A stretch of DNA of 64,000 nt from Bolinopsis microptera (GCF_026151205.1 NC_087073.1:1488001-1552000), one strand, 5' to 3'; counted from the stretch's first letter, positions 27,758-38,915 are shown. The notes: generated from the sequence alone by a model not told the origin. A program made the numbers and translations.

Positions 27758-30646
27758 CTATAGCATTATGCATTGGCCAGTATTTGAGTGGAAATCTGGG
27801 CTCTTATAGTAGGCTGTAAAATTTTCGTTCACAGAGAGAATTGAATGGATTGCTCTTGCTGTGGCAGTAAATTTTGTAGGGTCTAGTGTTTTATCGGATA
27901 GCAAACCGGCTAGGTCAGTAATATTTTTGGGATGGAAGTTAAATTTTTCTCTAACTGAGGAGTAGAGTAAACAGTCAGTTAGAACATGAATTTCGTCCTC
28001 AATAGGCTTAAGCCCCTTGCTGAAAAAGCAAAAAGTGCACCATCGATGTTCTCTTGGTACTAGGGGGGTTTCGTAACGGCCCCTCTCAATGTAAAGATTG
28101 TGGCAGCTAATACGAAACCTTGTTAAGCTTTTCCGAGCATTGGGGATCTTAACCACTCCTAAGTATGTTTCTGGTTCAAAATCATGTTTAATTTGATTGT
28201 AGAATTCTAGTTTAGGTGAGGATGCCTTGGCAGATTTCCAGGTATCCACAAATTCTTCCCTCATGTTGTGACTGATTTGGGTAGAGAGCTTGGATTTTGA
28301 AGAGGATGAGTGGGGGAAGTTATATTTGGTGAGAAGATTAGAGATGTTGGTGTACCAAGGAAGGCCCAGCATAATCTGCTCGTGAAATGCAGCGGAGAGA
28401 AGTTCATTTTCAGTGCTTTCAAGACGACTATAGAAATCTATTGCAAGTTTGCAGGCTTCAAAGAAGAGGGGGTGGCGCCCACTTTCACCCCAGCAGCCTA
28501 TATTTGATGCTTTTGAATGGACAGACAAGGACCACTTGATAAACTTAAGGTGGAATCTTTCATAGTGGTCTTGTGAGATGTACCTGAGAGTATGCTGGGG
28601 GTTGGCTTTGCTATCTGTTTTGGAGAGGTATCTCATGGTTTTTGAGTGAGGACATAAGATTTGGCAGCCATAGAGCAGTATCGGTTTTATTAGAGAGTCA
28701 AATAGAATGTTTAGGGAACGGTGAGAGAGGGCATCTTTGACGATATTGCCTTTGAGGCCATAGAGAGCACGGAGAGCCTTGGCCCTCAGTTCAGTATTTG
28801 CTGCTGTAAAAGATCCATTTCTGTGGAATATAATGCCAAGATAGCAGTATTTTTCGGTGTGTTGGATGGGCTGGCCTCCCAAAATGAATGTTTCATAGGA
28901 TTGTTTTCTTTTAGGAGGGCAGAATATGAGAATCTTGGTTTTTTTAATGTTTACTTCAAGGCCCATAGAGTTACAGAAGTCGAATAGGATGTTTATATTG
29001 TCTTGCAAGGCCTTGGGACTTAGGGCAAGTAGGACAAGATCGTCAGCCCAGAGCAGATGTGATATTAGGACGTCAGCTAGAATAGGATAATCACCAACAG
29101 ATTTCAGGAGAGATGACAAGTCGTTGATATAGATTTTAAAAAGGTCCGGTGATAGGGGGTGTCCCTGCTCTGTTCCTTTTCCAATGTCAATATTAGGGGA
29201 CAAGAGTTTGGAGATTTTTATATGAGCTATTGAGTTTCTATACATATCACTTAGGCAATTGAAGAAGTTTCCAGTTATTCCAAGGCATGTGATTTTGTGC
29301 AGAAGGAGGTCCCTACATACAGTGTCAAAGGCCTTTCTTAGATCAACAAAGCATGCATAGAGGCGAGCTTTCTTAACCTTGGTATATTTGTCAATGACTG
29401 TCTTAAGGGTAAAAACGTGGTCATTTGTTTGAGCACCCTTCGAGAACCCTAGTTGTTCTTTTGGGTCAGGGCAGTAGAGCTTTTTGAAGTGCAGGAGACG
29501 CTCAAGTAAGATGCTAGAAAATAGTTTACCCATACAGCTACCAACAGCTATTGCTCTGTAGTTGTCCGGGCTGAAAGGGTTGCCAGACTTGTAAATAGGA
29601 GTAATGATGCTGGTGTGCCATGGATAGTAACCAGAGACCAGTGAGTGGTTGAAGTTTTTGAGGATGGCTTTGAGACAAAGCGGAGTTACGCTCTGAAGCA
29701 TCTCGTTGGATATCAAGTCGTTTGAGCAACTTTTACCTTTTTTGAGATTTTTGATGGCAGAGGTCACTTCAGATTCTGACATGAGCTTATTTAGGATATC
29801 CAGATCTGGTGGTTCAGGGTAATGTTTGTGATTGTGGTGAGTGAGATCTGGCTCCTGGTCTGGTTTTTTATAAAGGGATGCAAAGAAGTCATGGAAGCTA
29901 GCTAAATCAAATTTGTCAAGTAAGGGGCTAGTGTCATGTTCTTGTTTAAGCCGTTTAAATTTTTTCCAGTCGAGTATGTGACCTTCTTCTATAGCTTCAT
30001 TTAACTTCTTAAGGAAAGCTACTTTCTTACTGTTTACAAAATTGCTATGCTTGTTGCGTTGCTTAAAGTATTCTCGTCTGAGGATACTGTTACAGTGCTT
30101 ACTACCAAGCCGGTTTGCTAGCCTATTTAGGTTCCGCCGCGAGGAGTTGACTTGTGGGTCGAACCATTTCTTACGGGCAGAATTTTTGGGAGGCTTTTTC
30201 ACTTTTAAGGCTATATCAGCAGCACTGTGGAGACATTTTATGACTGCATCGTTCAGTTCGTGATTGCCCTCCAGAGTACTGCTAAATTCATTTGTCACAA
30301 TGCTTTCCAGATTGTTGATAATTTCGGGCGAGGTAAGGGCTTTTTTAAATAGTGAATGGGAGGTGTTGCTATCCCACTTATAGCCACAAGGAAAGTTAGA
30401 AAAGTCTGGGAGCTGGAAGTTTGCGACAAATGGTTCAAATGTAGTGAGTTTCAAGACTAATGGACAATGATCAGAGTATGATGTAAACTCTTTTACTTGG
30501 AGAGAGTTTACATGATCTCTTGCCCATGAGGTGATTACAAAATAGTCAACCACACTGCTTCCATTGTATTTGTGACAGGTCATTTTTCCAGTGGTGTCCC
30601 CAAGGGTACGACCATTAAGAATTTTGAGTTGGTTATTGATAACCAT
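27758..30646 (-). CDS. APE-type LINE ORF2: endonuclease end, RT, C-terminal CCHC-like knuckle
   Basis: 962 open codons. The N-terminus is the last third of an apurinic-type endonuclease: ILNGRTLGDTTGKMTCH, SSVVDYF, and SYSDHCPLVL (catalytic SDH at residues 58-60). The RT domain follows: TPIYKSGNPFSPDNYRAIAV, QLGFSKGAQTNDHV, CFVDLRKAFDTV (first Asp), GTEQGHPLSPDLF, and LLWADDLVLLA. Near the end lies CTFCFFSK, then IEDEIHVLTDC, the usual CxxC-x-H-x-C knuckle of such LINEs. The copy is 5' truncated at about 30670, missing the first endonuclease blocks, but has no stop or frameshift, so it is recent. The clade (Nimb, L1/Tx1 or I-like) is not settled from sequence alone. Confidence 0.85.
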   Translation of the reverse strand: MVINNQLKILNGRTLGDTTGKMTCHKYNGSSVVDYFVITSWARDHVNSLQVKEFTSYSDHCPLVLKLTTFEPFVANFQLPDFSNFPCGYKWDSNTSHSLFKKALTSPEIINNLESIVTNEFSSTLEGNHELNDAVIKCLHSAADIALKVKKPPKNSARKKWFDPQVNSSRRNLNRLANRLGSKHCNSILRREYFKQRNKHSNFVNSKKVAFLKKLNEAIEEGHILDWKKFKRLKQEHDTSPLLDKFDLASFHDFFASLYKKPDQEPDLTHHNHKHYPEPPDLDILNKLMSESEVTSAIKNLKKGKSCSNDLISNEMLQSVTPLCLKAILKNFNHSLVSGYYPWHTSIITPIYKSGNPFSPDNYRAIAVGSCMGKLFSSILLERLLHFKKLYCPDPKEQLGFSKGAQTNDHVFTLKTVIDKYTKVKKARLYACFVDLRKAFDTVCRDLLLHKITCLGITGNFFNCLSDMYRNSIAHIKISKLLSPNIDIGKGTEQGHPLSPDLFKIYINDLSSLLKSVGDYPILADVLISHLLWADDLVLLALSPKALQDNINILFDFCNSMGLEVNIKKTKILIFCPPKRKQSYETFILGGQPIQHTEKYCYLGIIFHRNGSFTAANTELRAKALRALYGLKGNIVKDALSHRSLNILFDSLIKPILLYGCQILCPHSKTMRYLSKTDSKANPQHTLRYISQDHYERFHLKFIKWSLSVHSKASNIGCWGESGRHPLFFEACKLAIDFYSRLESTENELLSAAFHEQIMLGLPWYTNISNLLTKYNFPHSSSSKSKLSTQISHNMREEFVDTWKSAKASSPKLEFYNQIKHDFEPETYLGVVKIPNARKSLTRFRISCHNLYIERGRYETPLVPREHRWCTFCFFSKGLKPIEDEIHVLTDCLLYSSVREKFNFHPKNITDLAGLLSDKTLDPTKFTATARAIHSILSVNENFTAYYKSPDFHSNTGQCIML

Positions 30647-30670
30647 GTCAAGAAAGTGTTGGCAGTGGGG

Positions 30671-31080
30671 TTCAATAACTATAAACTAAATACTAACTAA
30701 ATCTACTACACTAAAATATCACTGAATAGGGGAATACAAATTTTAGGGAATACAAATTTGAACCTGGAGGGGGATATTTAAAACATATAAAGATATGATA
30801 TGAAGATTTTATTAGCAGGAGCGTTCAAAATACTAACCTAGTGTGTAAATCGTCTTCAGAATTTAATTTTGATCTTTATTACAGATTATACATATCATAG
30901 ATCATGGATAACCATAAAAGCTGTGTGTCGGCTGATTTTCTCAACTTGGATTAATAATAATTTCAATTTGGCCCAGTGGTCCTAGTGAGCTGTACTCTAC
31001 TGCTAAACGGCACTCTACTGCTAAACGGCATGATGGTTTGTGTTTTAGTGCTTATTCATTTTTTTGTTGATTTTAGAAAA
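30671..31080. other. Flank of the LINE insertions, non-coding
   Basis: Short duplicated pieces (GGGAATACAAATTT twice near 30730, CTCTACTGCTAAACGGCA twice near 31000). No coding signal. Confidence 0.5.
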
Positions 31081-31101
31081 GTAAATATACAATAAATTAA
31101 G

Positions 31102-31345
31102 TCAGGGATGAGGTGCAGCAGAACCACTTTTTCCTTTCCTTACCATACAAATTATTTTCTTATTCGTATCTACTAACATGCCTGGCCTCATTTTTTGTCC
31201 ATGAATTGACTTGTGGCGCGCTGGATATGATGAAGGATACATTTTGTTACATATTTCACATGGTGATTTATTATCTGGTGCTGGGATGAGGTTGTAAGAG
31301 ACTTCTGACAAAGGTGTCTCGAATATTTTTTGTCAATATACTTAT
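31102..31345 (-). pseudogene. LINE-family C-terminus with added C2H2 finger
   Basis: The frame reads FETPLSEVSYNLIPAPDNKS and then CEICNKMYPSSYPARHKSIH. The first part is the end seen in the LINE fragment at 15380 (SEVSYNLIPAP). Here it does not stop but runs into a C-x2-C-x12-H-x3-H finger and a basic tail ending at 31102. So one subfamily has gained, or another has lost, a terminal finger. The reverse transcriptase is absent. Confidence 0.5.
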
Positions 31346-31473
31346 AACAGTAGATAAATTAAAAAACTGAATCATCAATGATATACATACTTCGGAAGAT
31401 ACAGAAGTCAGGTCTCCTTAAACTATAGAGTATAGATAGCAATGGAAACAAATCATGGAATATTAAAAAACTG

Positions 31474-31689
31474 TCAATAAAATATTAAACGTTTAAACAT
31501 TGTTTTTTGTTTTGTTGGAGAGCTATCTAAAAGCTCTTGCAGTTCTTTTATCGTTTCCTCCTCGTCAATAAGATCAATAATATCTCGTTTGGGTTTTGAG
31601 TACGGTGTGGTACTCTTTTCTCCAGTTCTAACAAGTATTGGAGTTGAACTTGTGCTTCTTAATCTTCTTACCCTGATTGAAATAATCAT
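31474..31689 (-). CDS. Short charged ORF, unknown
   Basis: 71 codons from ATG. Basic and Ser/Thr-rich start (RVRRLRSTSSTPILVR), then an acidic helix (LIDEEETIKELQELLDSS). The composition is protein-like, but no family, splice or promoter evidence supports it. Confidence 0.2.
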   Translation of the reverse strand: MIISIRVRRLRSTSSTPILVRTGEKSTTPYSKPKRDIIDLIDEEETIKELQELLDSSPTKQKTMFKRLIFY

Positions 31690-33580
31690 CGTTAGTTTAT
31701 GAGATTTAAGCCAATTCTTTCCAGTAATCTTTCCAATAATAATTATTAGTTATTATTATCATTACAATAAAACATTAGATTGTCAACTACAGTGCCCCTC
31801 TTAACAGCACCCGATCTGAACACTTTACCAATTGCAGTGCTTACTAAAATCACCCGACAAATCAGAGCATTCTAACAACTACAGTGTAACAGCACCTGAT
31901 TTTAAGAATAAGGTGGAAAATACTTAGCAATAAACAATAAAATTATATCGAAATTGGTCGAGTCAAACAGCAATAATGCCAATGGTATAAATCGTATCTA
32001 TTTTTGAAATCGTTCACCCGAGGATTTCCAGAAAATAATAAGGGAAATAAATAAGAGCCATGCATGAGGAATCACCATTTATTGACATTGTAAGCGTTGT
32101 AATAAATGCTTTTTAGTCACATTTTTATCAGTGAGATTAATTCAACACAGATTTATAAATAATGTCGAACTCTAAAATTGAGTTGTTGTGGGCTAAAAAA
32201 TATATCAATTTGGCCGTCTCAACTGTTTCATTACTGAGTAGTCAGTACATACAGGGTGTTTCAACTACAGTCGCCTTTACAGTCACATTGGGACCAGCAA
32301 ACTGTACACTTACATCAGTTACAAGAGCTGCTGACCCTATCAGAACAAGAACGCATCAATTTCTTAAACTCGTCAGTTTCTTTAGTGTATATCCTATAAA
32401 ACATTAAAAAATGCTTTTACTTATATTGATATCATTTCTGATCTTCAGATTATATAATATATTGTTAAGTCGAAAATAACAATTTAATTTTGTGAATCCC
32501 GTACCAGTATAAGTATCTAGGTTTAATACTGCGGGAATCATCGTGCGCCTCAGGACAAGTGCAGCAAGTTTAAGGGGTATTTCAACAGTTTTCTTGTCCT
32601 TTCGTTTCCTATCTCTGTCCTACCAGTCTCTCATCTTACTCTTGACATGTTATGCTAAAACATACATTATATATATGACAAATTATAAATATCGACTTTA
32701 TCAATGATAAATGAATGATAAAGTGAAAATGAATCTAGGACGAAGATCGCTACGTAGTTTTTGACTTCCTCTTGTACCTTAACTTCATATCGCTGCTTAT
32801 TATTCCTTCGCCGAAATGGGTCATCAGCAGGTAGCCTTGAATGGAGGCATCATCTGTCAAAAAAAACTCTCTCCCATTTACTATGTCAGTCTTGTGACTT
32901 TTAGATATAGCATTGTTGCGTTGAAGGGTAAGTACGTATTTTTTGCGTTTTTATTTTTCCGAGAATGGTTTTGGACTCTCACGACAGTCCCAGTAGCCCC
33001 ATGAATCTCTTCAGCCATTCTGATTATGAATGAACAAGGTGACGTGATTGTACAATGAATAATGATAATGATAATTTTATGATTCAAAGCATAACATCGG
33101 GGCCCCCATTATACAGTCCTACCTGTAAAGATATGATCTATAAAGAAAATGTAAAAATGTAATATCTATGTATATTTGAATAGTTATTTCCTTGATCATA
33201 CCAACGATAACATATTTTTGTTGCCCCTTTCTCTTCAGGTAAATCCCTACCCTAAATCCCTTTATAATCTCCATATTTTGCCACACCTTTTGTATTCATT
33301 CCTACAAGTACTGATTTAGAATTTATGGTGAAGCGATTTTGCTTGTTTTTACTAGGAATATTTTGTGAGTTTAAGCATTTTTTCTAGTTCCAGCATATTT
33401 TGGTATCTTAGGTTCCCGGTTGTCTCAGCATTTTTGCTGTCTTAGTTTTCCTTAATTTTTGTCTCAGCTTTTTTTGCAGTCTTAGCTTTTCTAAGCAGTT
33501 TGTCTAAATTGAAATTTTGCAAATCCAATCCTAAGATCCGAGGCTGGGGGAGGCCTTCTCACTTAATCCTAAAATGATTG
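31690..33580. other. Mostly non-coding; possible 12-codon first exon at 32983-33018 (-)
   Basis: A minus-strand ATG at 33018 opens MAEEIHGATGTV, ending exactly at a GTGAGA donor. That is suggestive but too short to trust. 32403-32480 (AACATTAAAAAATGCTTTTA onward) recurs at 34320-34410 in the same orientation, so these are copies of one interspersed sequence. Confidence 0.35.
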
Positions 33581-33584
33581 TAAA

Positions 33585-33880
33585 TTTATTGAAACTTACA
33601 AAATCTCCCCAGAGTTCTCTTTTGCAGCTATCTGTCAAATAACGTTTAGTTACCCCTAGTTACCCCTAGTTACCACCTAGTTACCACCTAGTTACCCCTA
33701 GTTACCTAATCTCCCCAGAGTTCTCTTTTGCAGCTATCTGTCAAATAACGTTTTCCCCTTTCTAATTATTTTTCGCTTTCTACAAGTTTTCGGACGAATT
33801 CAGCTCTTTTCTATTTATTTTCGTCACAGTGCAGTGGGCACTTTGATAATTCGGATCTAAAAAAGTATATCGTAAAATAA
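33585..33880 (-). pseudogene. Decayed duplicate of the 34715-34858 exon
   Basis: The minus strand reads DPNYQ, then scattered matches to the intact exon (for example KLVESEK and LERGKRY in broken frames) with several stops. A TTACCCCTAG/TTACCACCTAG run of five to six units at 33648-33708 is wedged in it, with CTCCCCAGAGTTCTCTTTT repeated on both sides, so the array grew inside a small duplication. Confidence 0.5.
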
Positions 33881-34714
33881 AGGTACTCCCTAGAGCTTGA
33901 GGGTATAAAAGTAAAAGCCTGTCACGTTTAAAGCACAATAATAAAAATCGTGCCTCTTTTCCCTTGCTACTGGGCGTAGTTCCACTGTCACTCTTGGTTA
34001 ATGGGGTCACCTGAGTTTGGTTTGTGAAGAAAAAGGGCATATCTCTTAATGGAATTCTTAAATTACTATAAAATAAGGGTATATTGACACATTCTGACAT
34101 AGCTCAAATTGGTCATTTAATTGGAAAATGCTGCGAATCTGTCACTGAAAAACTTGAAAACCTGCATTGCTAAACGCTCCTCCCGAGATCTACCGTCAAC
34201 AAAATTATTTGCGGGTGTGAAGTCCTTCATCCAGAGAAGCTCATTAGGGGGCCAATCATTTAGGTGCCCAACCATATATCTCATATTCGGGTTTAATTCC
34301 CCCTAAAATGAGAAATAAAACATTAAAAAATGCTTTTACTTTTATACCATTTCAATTCTGATCTTCAGATTATATATAATATGTTAAGACGAAAATCACC
34401 ATTTAATTTAGAGATGTAAGAAAACCGCCTCAGGGATGATTGGAATCAAATTCACAGAAAAGAAATTTACCTGAGTCTCTCTTTTATCAGACAATGTGAT
34501 CATATTCTTTTTGATCAGGCCGATCTTATGTTCTACGTGCCACCCTGGATAAATTTGTAATTTTTTAAATATTTCGACATTTTTTGTTTAAAAGTAGTGC
34601 AGTGTGCCGGAAACTTGGCCTTGCAAGCGCCTGGTTCGTGGATCATGCAGACCCTTACTTGATTCAATTTATATAGAGGGCTCCTAATATGATAGTAAAT
34701 TTATTGAATCTTAC

Positions 34715-34858
34715 CAAATCTCCTCTTAGTTTTCTTTTCCAGCCGTGTCCAATACCGTTTTCCCCTCTCTAAACCTTTTTCGCTTTCGACGAGTTTCTGG
34801 AGGAATTCGGCTTGTGCCTTTTTGTGTTCATCACAGTCCTTGCGGTGATAATTGGGAT
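34715..34858 (-). CDS. Internal exon, Lys/Glu-rich helix, unknown family
   Basis: The exon is bounded by TTTTTCAG and GTAAGA and is open in one phase for 47 full codons: PNYHRKDCDEHKKAQ, then a long amphipathic helix with FLQKLVESEKGLERGKRYW and a basic end. It has no ATG and so is missed by a start-to-stop search. The nearby decayed copy, in which the acceptor is now TAG and stops have appeared, shows that this one is the conserved copy. It may belong to the same transcription unit as the exons at 36.3-38.6 kb. Confidence 0.45.
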
Positions 34859-35689
34859 CTGAAAAAGTATATATACGATATATCGTAAAGGGTCAAAGAG
34901 TCAGTACAGAAACGTTGACCTCTGTCTCATAAAATAGCCATCTATCATAATATGAGACTTTTGTACATTGCATAATATGCATATCATGGCACACTGCAAC
35001 TGCTGAAGATTCTGACACAAAAACACAAATATCTTTTTAGAGGCAAGACAACTTATATTATCTGCATTAATTAATAATTATTAATCCTTTGTTAATGTAA
35101 AACTCTGTACTACAAATTGAACTGTGATCTGGCAATACTACTTAATTTGCTTCTAGGTTCTCATTACTTTTAATAATTCAATTGCATGTGCATAACAATT
35201 GTACACTAGGAACTGTAGAGGTGAATCGAATTAAGGACTTGGACCAAACAAAATATATTTTACTGACCTCTCTTATTCCAGATTATCGGAAAACTCTTGA
35301 GTAACCTCATCGCTCTTCTGCTGTCAGCGACTGCTGCATTTTCTCTATTTGTTGGTGGCATGCTTTAAGATATTTAAATTTATAATATTTCCTATAGTAA
35401 TTAATGTTATTAAGAGAAGTCAAAAGACAATTAAAAATAAACAAAATCGTCATTCGAACATGGGACAATTTTGGAAAGCTTTTTGGGTATTGATCTCTAC
35501 AGGTATGGTCTATTATCGATAATATAGTTATCGATAATAGAGTGACAAGTAAAAGGTAGTAGAGTTTGGTTTGTGAAGATAAAACAGCATATTATCTCTT
35601 AATGGAATTCTTAAATAACTCAGTATCTACCTATTGTAAGCCGTAATTACTTCTTTTAAGTAATATTAATACGTATTAATAATCAACCC

Positions 35690-36195
35690 CTTTTGCCTGT
35701 AAAATGAGAGTTCAGGACTTAAATCTTTAAATAAACATTATATTTTGTACCATAGTAAATATCTTTGATGTTGTCGGGATTAAGTTTGATCCTTGCTGGA
35801 TAACTTATGGCAGTTGACAAAAAGTATTTATTTGTAAATGCGACAGTCCCATAGAGTTTTAGGAGGCCCTAAAAGTCACTAAGCTTCAAGATTAACAGTT
35901 ATATTTCAAAACATCCTGATATAAATAGAATCATAAAACTAATTATGTACATATTATGTATTATTCTCCAGCCCTTATAATTTACCAGCTGTTGTTTGTA
36001 AGAGCCGCAAATCTCTTTTAATAACTTATTTTAATAGTAAACCCTTTTTACCTGAAAAATGACAGTTCAGGAGTTAAATCGACATTATATACCATTTAAT
36101 ATAGCGAGTAAATATCCTTGATGTTGTCGGGATTAAGTTTGATCCTTGCTGGATAACTTTTGGCAGCTGATGAAAAAGGGTTTATTTGTTATATA
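35690..36195 (-). pseudogene. Duplicated short exon, both copies damaged
   Basis: Two copies, about 35690-35830 and 36045-36190, read SYPARIKLNPDNIKDIY followed by YNV and a Pro-Glu-Leu-Ser run (LTPELSFF in one, broken in the other). They are about 360 bp apart, in the same orientation. Each has one stop or frameshift in a different place. A coding origin is supported by conservation of the protein text over the DNA text. Confidence 0.4.
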
Positions 36196-36331
36196 TAATA
36201 TCGCAAGTTTCATAGCCACATAGACGGTTTGTCAGCTCTAATAACGGGCCGTTACACACATACGTAAAACAGGTCGGGCTCTGTGGCTTTTGAAAAAGCT
36301 GAATAATTGATATCTCAATCAAGTTACTTAC

Positions 36332-36412
36332 TTAGCTTGGGTTACTTGGGTTGGGTTTAATCGTCCTGATTCTTTTTTAATTTTCTCGTCCAGATTCTCA
36401 TCAGTTCCTCTC
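36332..36412 (-). CDS. Short internal exon (81 bp)
   Basis: Lies between ATGTATAG and GTAAGTAAC. Reads RGTDENLDEKIKKESGRLNP and then TQVTQA in one phase. Highly charged. It probably joins the hAT-like exon upstream on this strand. Confidence 0.35.
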
Positions 36413-36635
36413 CTATACATTTAATGACTTAGTCCACTTAGTCCACTTCCACTTTTAACAATATGAATGAGTTTAACCCTTCAACTGGAAATCCCTCACC
36501 AAAAGAGCTCGAATATAATTTACAACAAATGTCCTACTTCAAGAAATGAAATAAAACACACGTAGTCACGTACCTGATTCTTCACTTGGACGCAGGATAA
36601 TAAAAGAATGAACTAAATTTTAACGTGAGAATAAA

Positions 36636-37118
36636 TTACTGATTGCTATCTACCGTAGCAATCAGCACCTCCAGCATTTTGAGCACATTCTCAAATTGAT
36701 TCAAGCCATGTCCACAGAACTTGAGATCTTTCAGCACACTCAGCTGTGCCGGCCTGAGATTCTTTGCCGCTGCCTTTTCCAAGTAGGTCTCCTGCCAAGT
36801 ACCAGCCACCAGCACTACCAGACTCTCCACGTTCTCCTTCAGTGTTTCATAAACCTCCACATCCCCGAGAGCGTACTTCCATAATTTTTCAACAGCATGT
36901 GGTTGGTCCCAACATTCAATGACTGGCTTTATACCAACCAAGGTCTCGAAGTGGTGACATACATGGTTTTTGATGTACTGGCCATCTCCACAAACACCAG
37001 CACACTCCTTGAGGTATTGCAGGTTGAGGTTTAACTTGGTCTTCAGCTCATTTATTATTAGTTCAGCCAGGCCCAAACCAGTTACATCAGTCGCAGAGGG
37101 GTGTGACACGAAATACCT
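36636..37118 (-). CDS. hAT-like transposase core exon
   Basis: The exon begins at 37118 after GGTTAATTCAG and is open to 36636; a donor-like GTAGATAG at 36653 may end it earlier. It reads RYFVSHPSATDVTGLGLAE, then helices, then CAGVCGDGQYIKNHVC (second catalytic Asp region of hAT-like RNase H folds, usually D-G-[AQ]), then IECWDQPHAVEKLW, matching the C-x-x-H/W-D-x-x-H motif of the same fold. The rest is helical. No first catalytic Asp is in view; it would be on an upstream exon. With the N-terminal block at 38.3-38.6 kb it suggests one decayed or domesticated hAT/ZMYM-like gene on this strand. Confidence 0.45.
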   Translation of the reverse strand, partial: RYFVSHPSATDVTGLGLAELIINELKTKLNLNLQYLKECAGVCGDGQYIKNHVCHHFETLVGIKPVIECWDQPHAVEKLWKYALGDVEVYETLKENVESLVVLVAGTWQETYLEKAAAKNLRPAQLSVLKDLKFCGHGLNQFENVLKMLEVLIATVDSNQ

Positions 37119-37129
37119 CTGAATTAACC

Positions 37130-37880
37130 TGGCTCGTCCCCCCTTTCTCTCCCACGACTATAGGTTTTAAATGTAGTATTAATAACTATAATCCTTTTAT
37201 AATATATAACAAATAATTAGGGAATATGAATGTGGTTGCTTGTGTGTACTTGAAGTTGTGAATAACTATGATGTCTTGGACTTTGTCCTCGGACTTTGAA
37301 TTGTCGTTGATTCAGATTATCTTTCTCTCTCTTTCTCTCCCACGACTAGGTTTTAAAATCAGATTCTCTTTCTCTCCCTCTTTCTCTCCCACGACTATAG
37401 GTTTTAAATGTAGTATTAATAACTATAATCCTTTTATAATATATAACAAATAATTAGAGAATATGAATGTGGTTGCTTGTGTATATTCGAAGTTGTGAAT
37501 AACTATAATGATGTCTCGGACTTTGTCCTCGGACTTTGAATTGTCGTTGATTCAGATTATCTTTCTCTCCCTTTCTCTCCCACGACTAGATTTTAAATTC
37601 AGATTCTCTTTCTCTCCCTCTTTCTCTTTCTCTTTCTCTCCCACGACCATAGGTTTTAAATGTAGTATTAATAACTATAACCCTTTTATAATATATAACA
37701 AATAATTAGGGAATATGAATGTGGTTGCTTGTGTATATTCGAAGTTGTGAATAACTATGATGTCTTGGACTTTGTCCTCGGACTTTGAATTGTCGTTGAT
37801 TCAGATTATCTTTCTCTCCCACGACTATAGGTTTTAGTGTAGTATTAATAACTATAATCATTTTATATTATATAAACCAT
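37130..37880. repeat. Tandem array of about 240-bp units (three full, one short)
   Basis: The unit carries CCCACGACTATAGGTTTTAA, TAATCCTTTTATAATATA and a CTTTCTCTC run of variable length. Starts near 37150, 37388, 37640 and 37818, so spacings are about 238, 252 and 178 bp. Length changes fall mostly in the CT run. The open frames 37268-37453 and 37508-37705 are copies of this unit. Confidence 0.85.
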
Positions 37881-37984
37881 TGGTGTGGTTGATGACTGTT
37901 CTGATGTTGATGTTGCTGATGATGTATCATCAGCAACAACAACATCAGAAAAGTCATCAACAACACCAACAAATGATGATGTAC

Positions 37985-38123
37985 CTGCCACTCTCGTGGT
38001 TTTAAGGGTGTTATTATACCGAGCATGATCTAGAAGCATGGCTTCTAGATCCGCTAACTTAAATTCCTTTGTCTTCTTGGGGGGTTGTTGTTGCTGTTGT
38101 TGTGCAACATGTTGCTGCTGCTG
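37985..38123 (-). CDS. PolyQ-containing exon
   Basis: Bounded by TTAAATACAG and GTACAT. Encodes QQQQHVAQQQQQQPPKKTKE, then FKLADLEAMLLDHARYNN and TTRVA. The glutamines mix CAG and CAA codons, which indicates selection on protein and not only a CAG microsatellite. A shortened copy of the 3' part (MLLDNAAYNSTLKTTRVA) lies at 38645-38700 with the same donor, so the exon was duplicated. Function unknown; polyQ and a Lys-rich patch suit a nuclear protein. Confidence 0.5.
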
Positions 38124-38319
38124 CTGTATTTAATGTAGTTATTGAGGAGTCTTAATATAATACATTATTAATTAGTACTTTTACATTGATCATTTTTACA
38201 CTCTTTCTGATTACCTTCGTATCTATCATTTTACACTCTTTCTGAACATCTTTTTAAAGATTTGCAGATGAACGAAGAGAGGTATCTCTCCGTGTTCTTC
38301 GGACTGTTGATGATCTCCT

Positions 38320-38633
38320 TCAAGAGCGGATCTTACTTCGACATGAGCTTGATAATAGAGAGAAAATTCCCTCCCTCGCATTTACCCTCTCCAACTTTCT
38401 CATTTCAGAACATGTTAGAAGAACATCAACCACTCTCCCAACAATCGCAGCACACTTGTTCTCTTCTTCTTGGATAGCCTGCTGTATTGTCCCATCAATT
38501 GGCGAGTTCAGAAAATGAGACCGGGAACGTTGAGCGTCCTTGTGGTTCTGTGACTTCTCGTGTTCTTCAATCCTCCGAGACCACCCCTCCCGTTTATTAG
38601 GAGCAACGCCGCTGGACCAGTTATTAGCAGCCC
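38320..38633 (-). CDS. hAT-like transposase N-terminal region (TTF-type zinc finger side)
   Basis: About 104 codons, no ATG. Reads GWSRRIEEHEKSQNHKDAQ, then TIQQAIQEEENKCAAIVGR, VVDVLLTCSEM and ends in a stop at 38320. The order W-x-x-R-I-x-E-H-E-x-S-x-x-H followed by a helix with I-x-x-E-x-x is the typical start of TTF-finger hAT proteins, just before the catalytic domain. The expected next block (LAFRG) is absent, so it is truncated. The plus strand here also has an open frame, but it lacks family resemblance. Confidence 0.5.
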
Positions 38634-38915
38634 GATGATGTACCTGCCACTCTCGTGGTTTTTAAAGTGCTGTTATAAGCAGCATTATCTAGAAGCATCA
38701 CTACTATAACTATAATTATATTGATTACCTTGTATCTATCATTTTACACTCTTTCTGAACATCTTTTTAAAGATTTGCAGATAAACGAAGAATGGTCCTC
38801 TTCCCTTGGCCTTGCCCCGTGGCTGTGTCATGTTGTTTAGTAAATGATATGATGAAATTATGAAAATAACAGAGTGTTGACTGTTGAGCCGTGAGTAATT
38901 TAATGAAGTTCAATC

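Noticed and set aside
37268-37705. Two similar short ORFs, possible duplicated genes
   Set aside because: They are units of the 240-bp tandem array, with length changes in the CT run.
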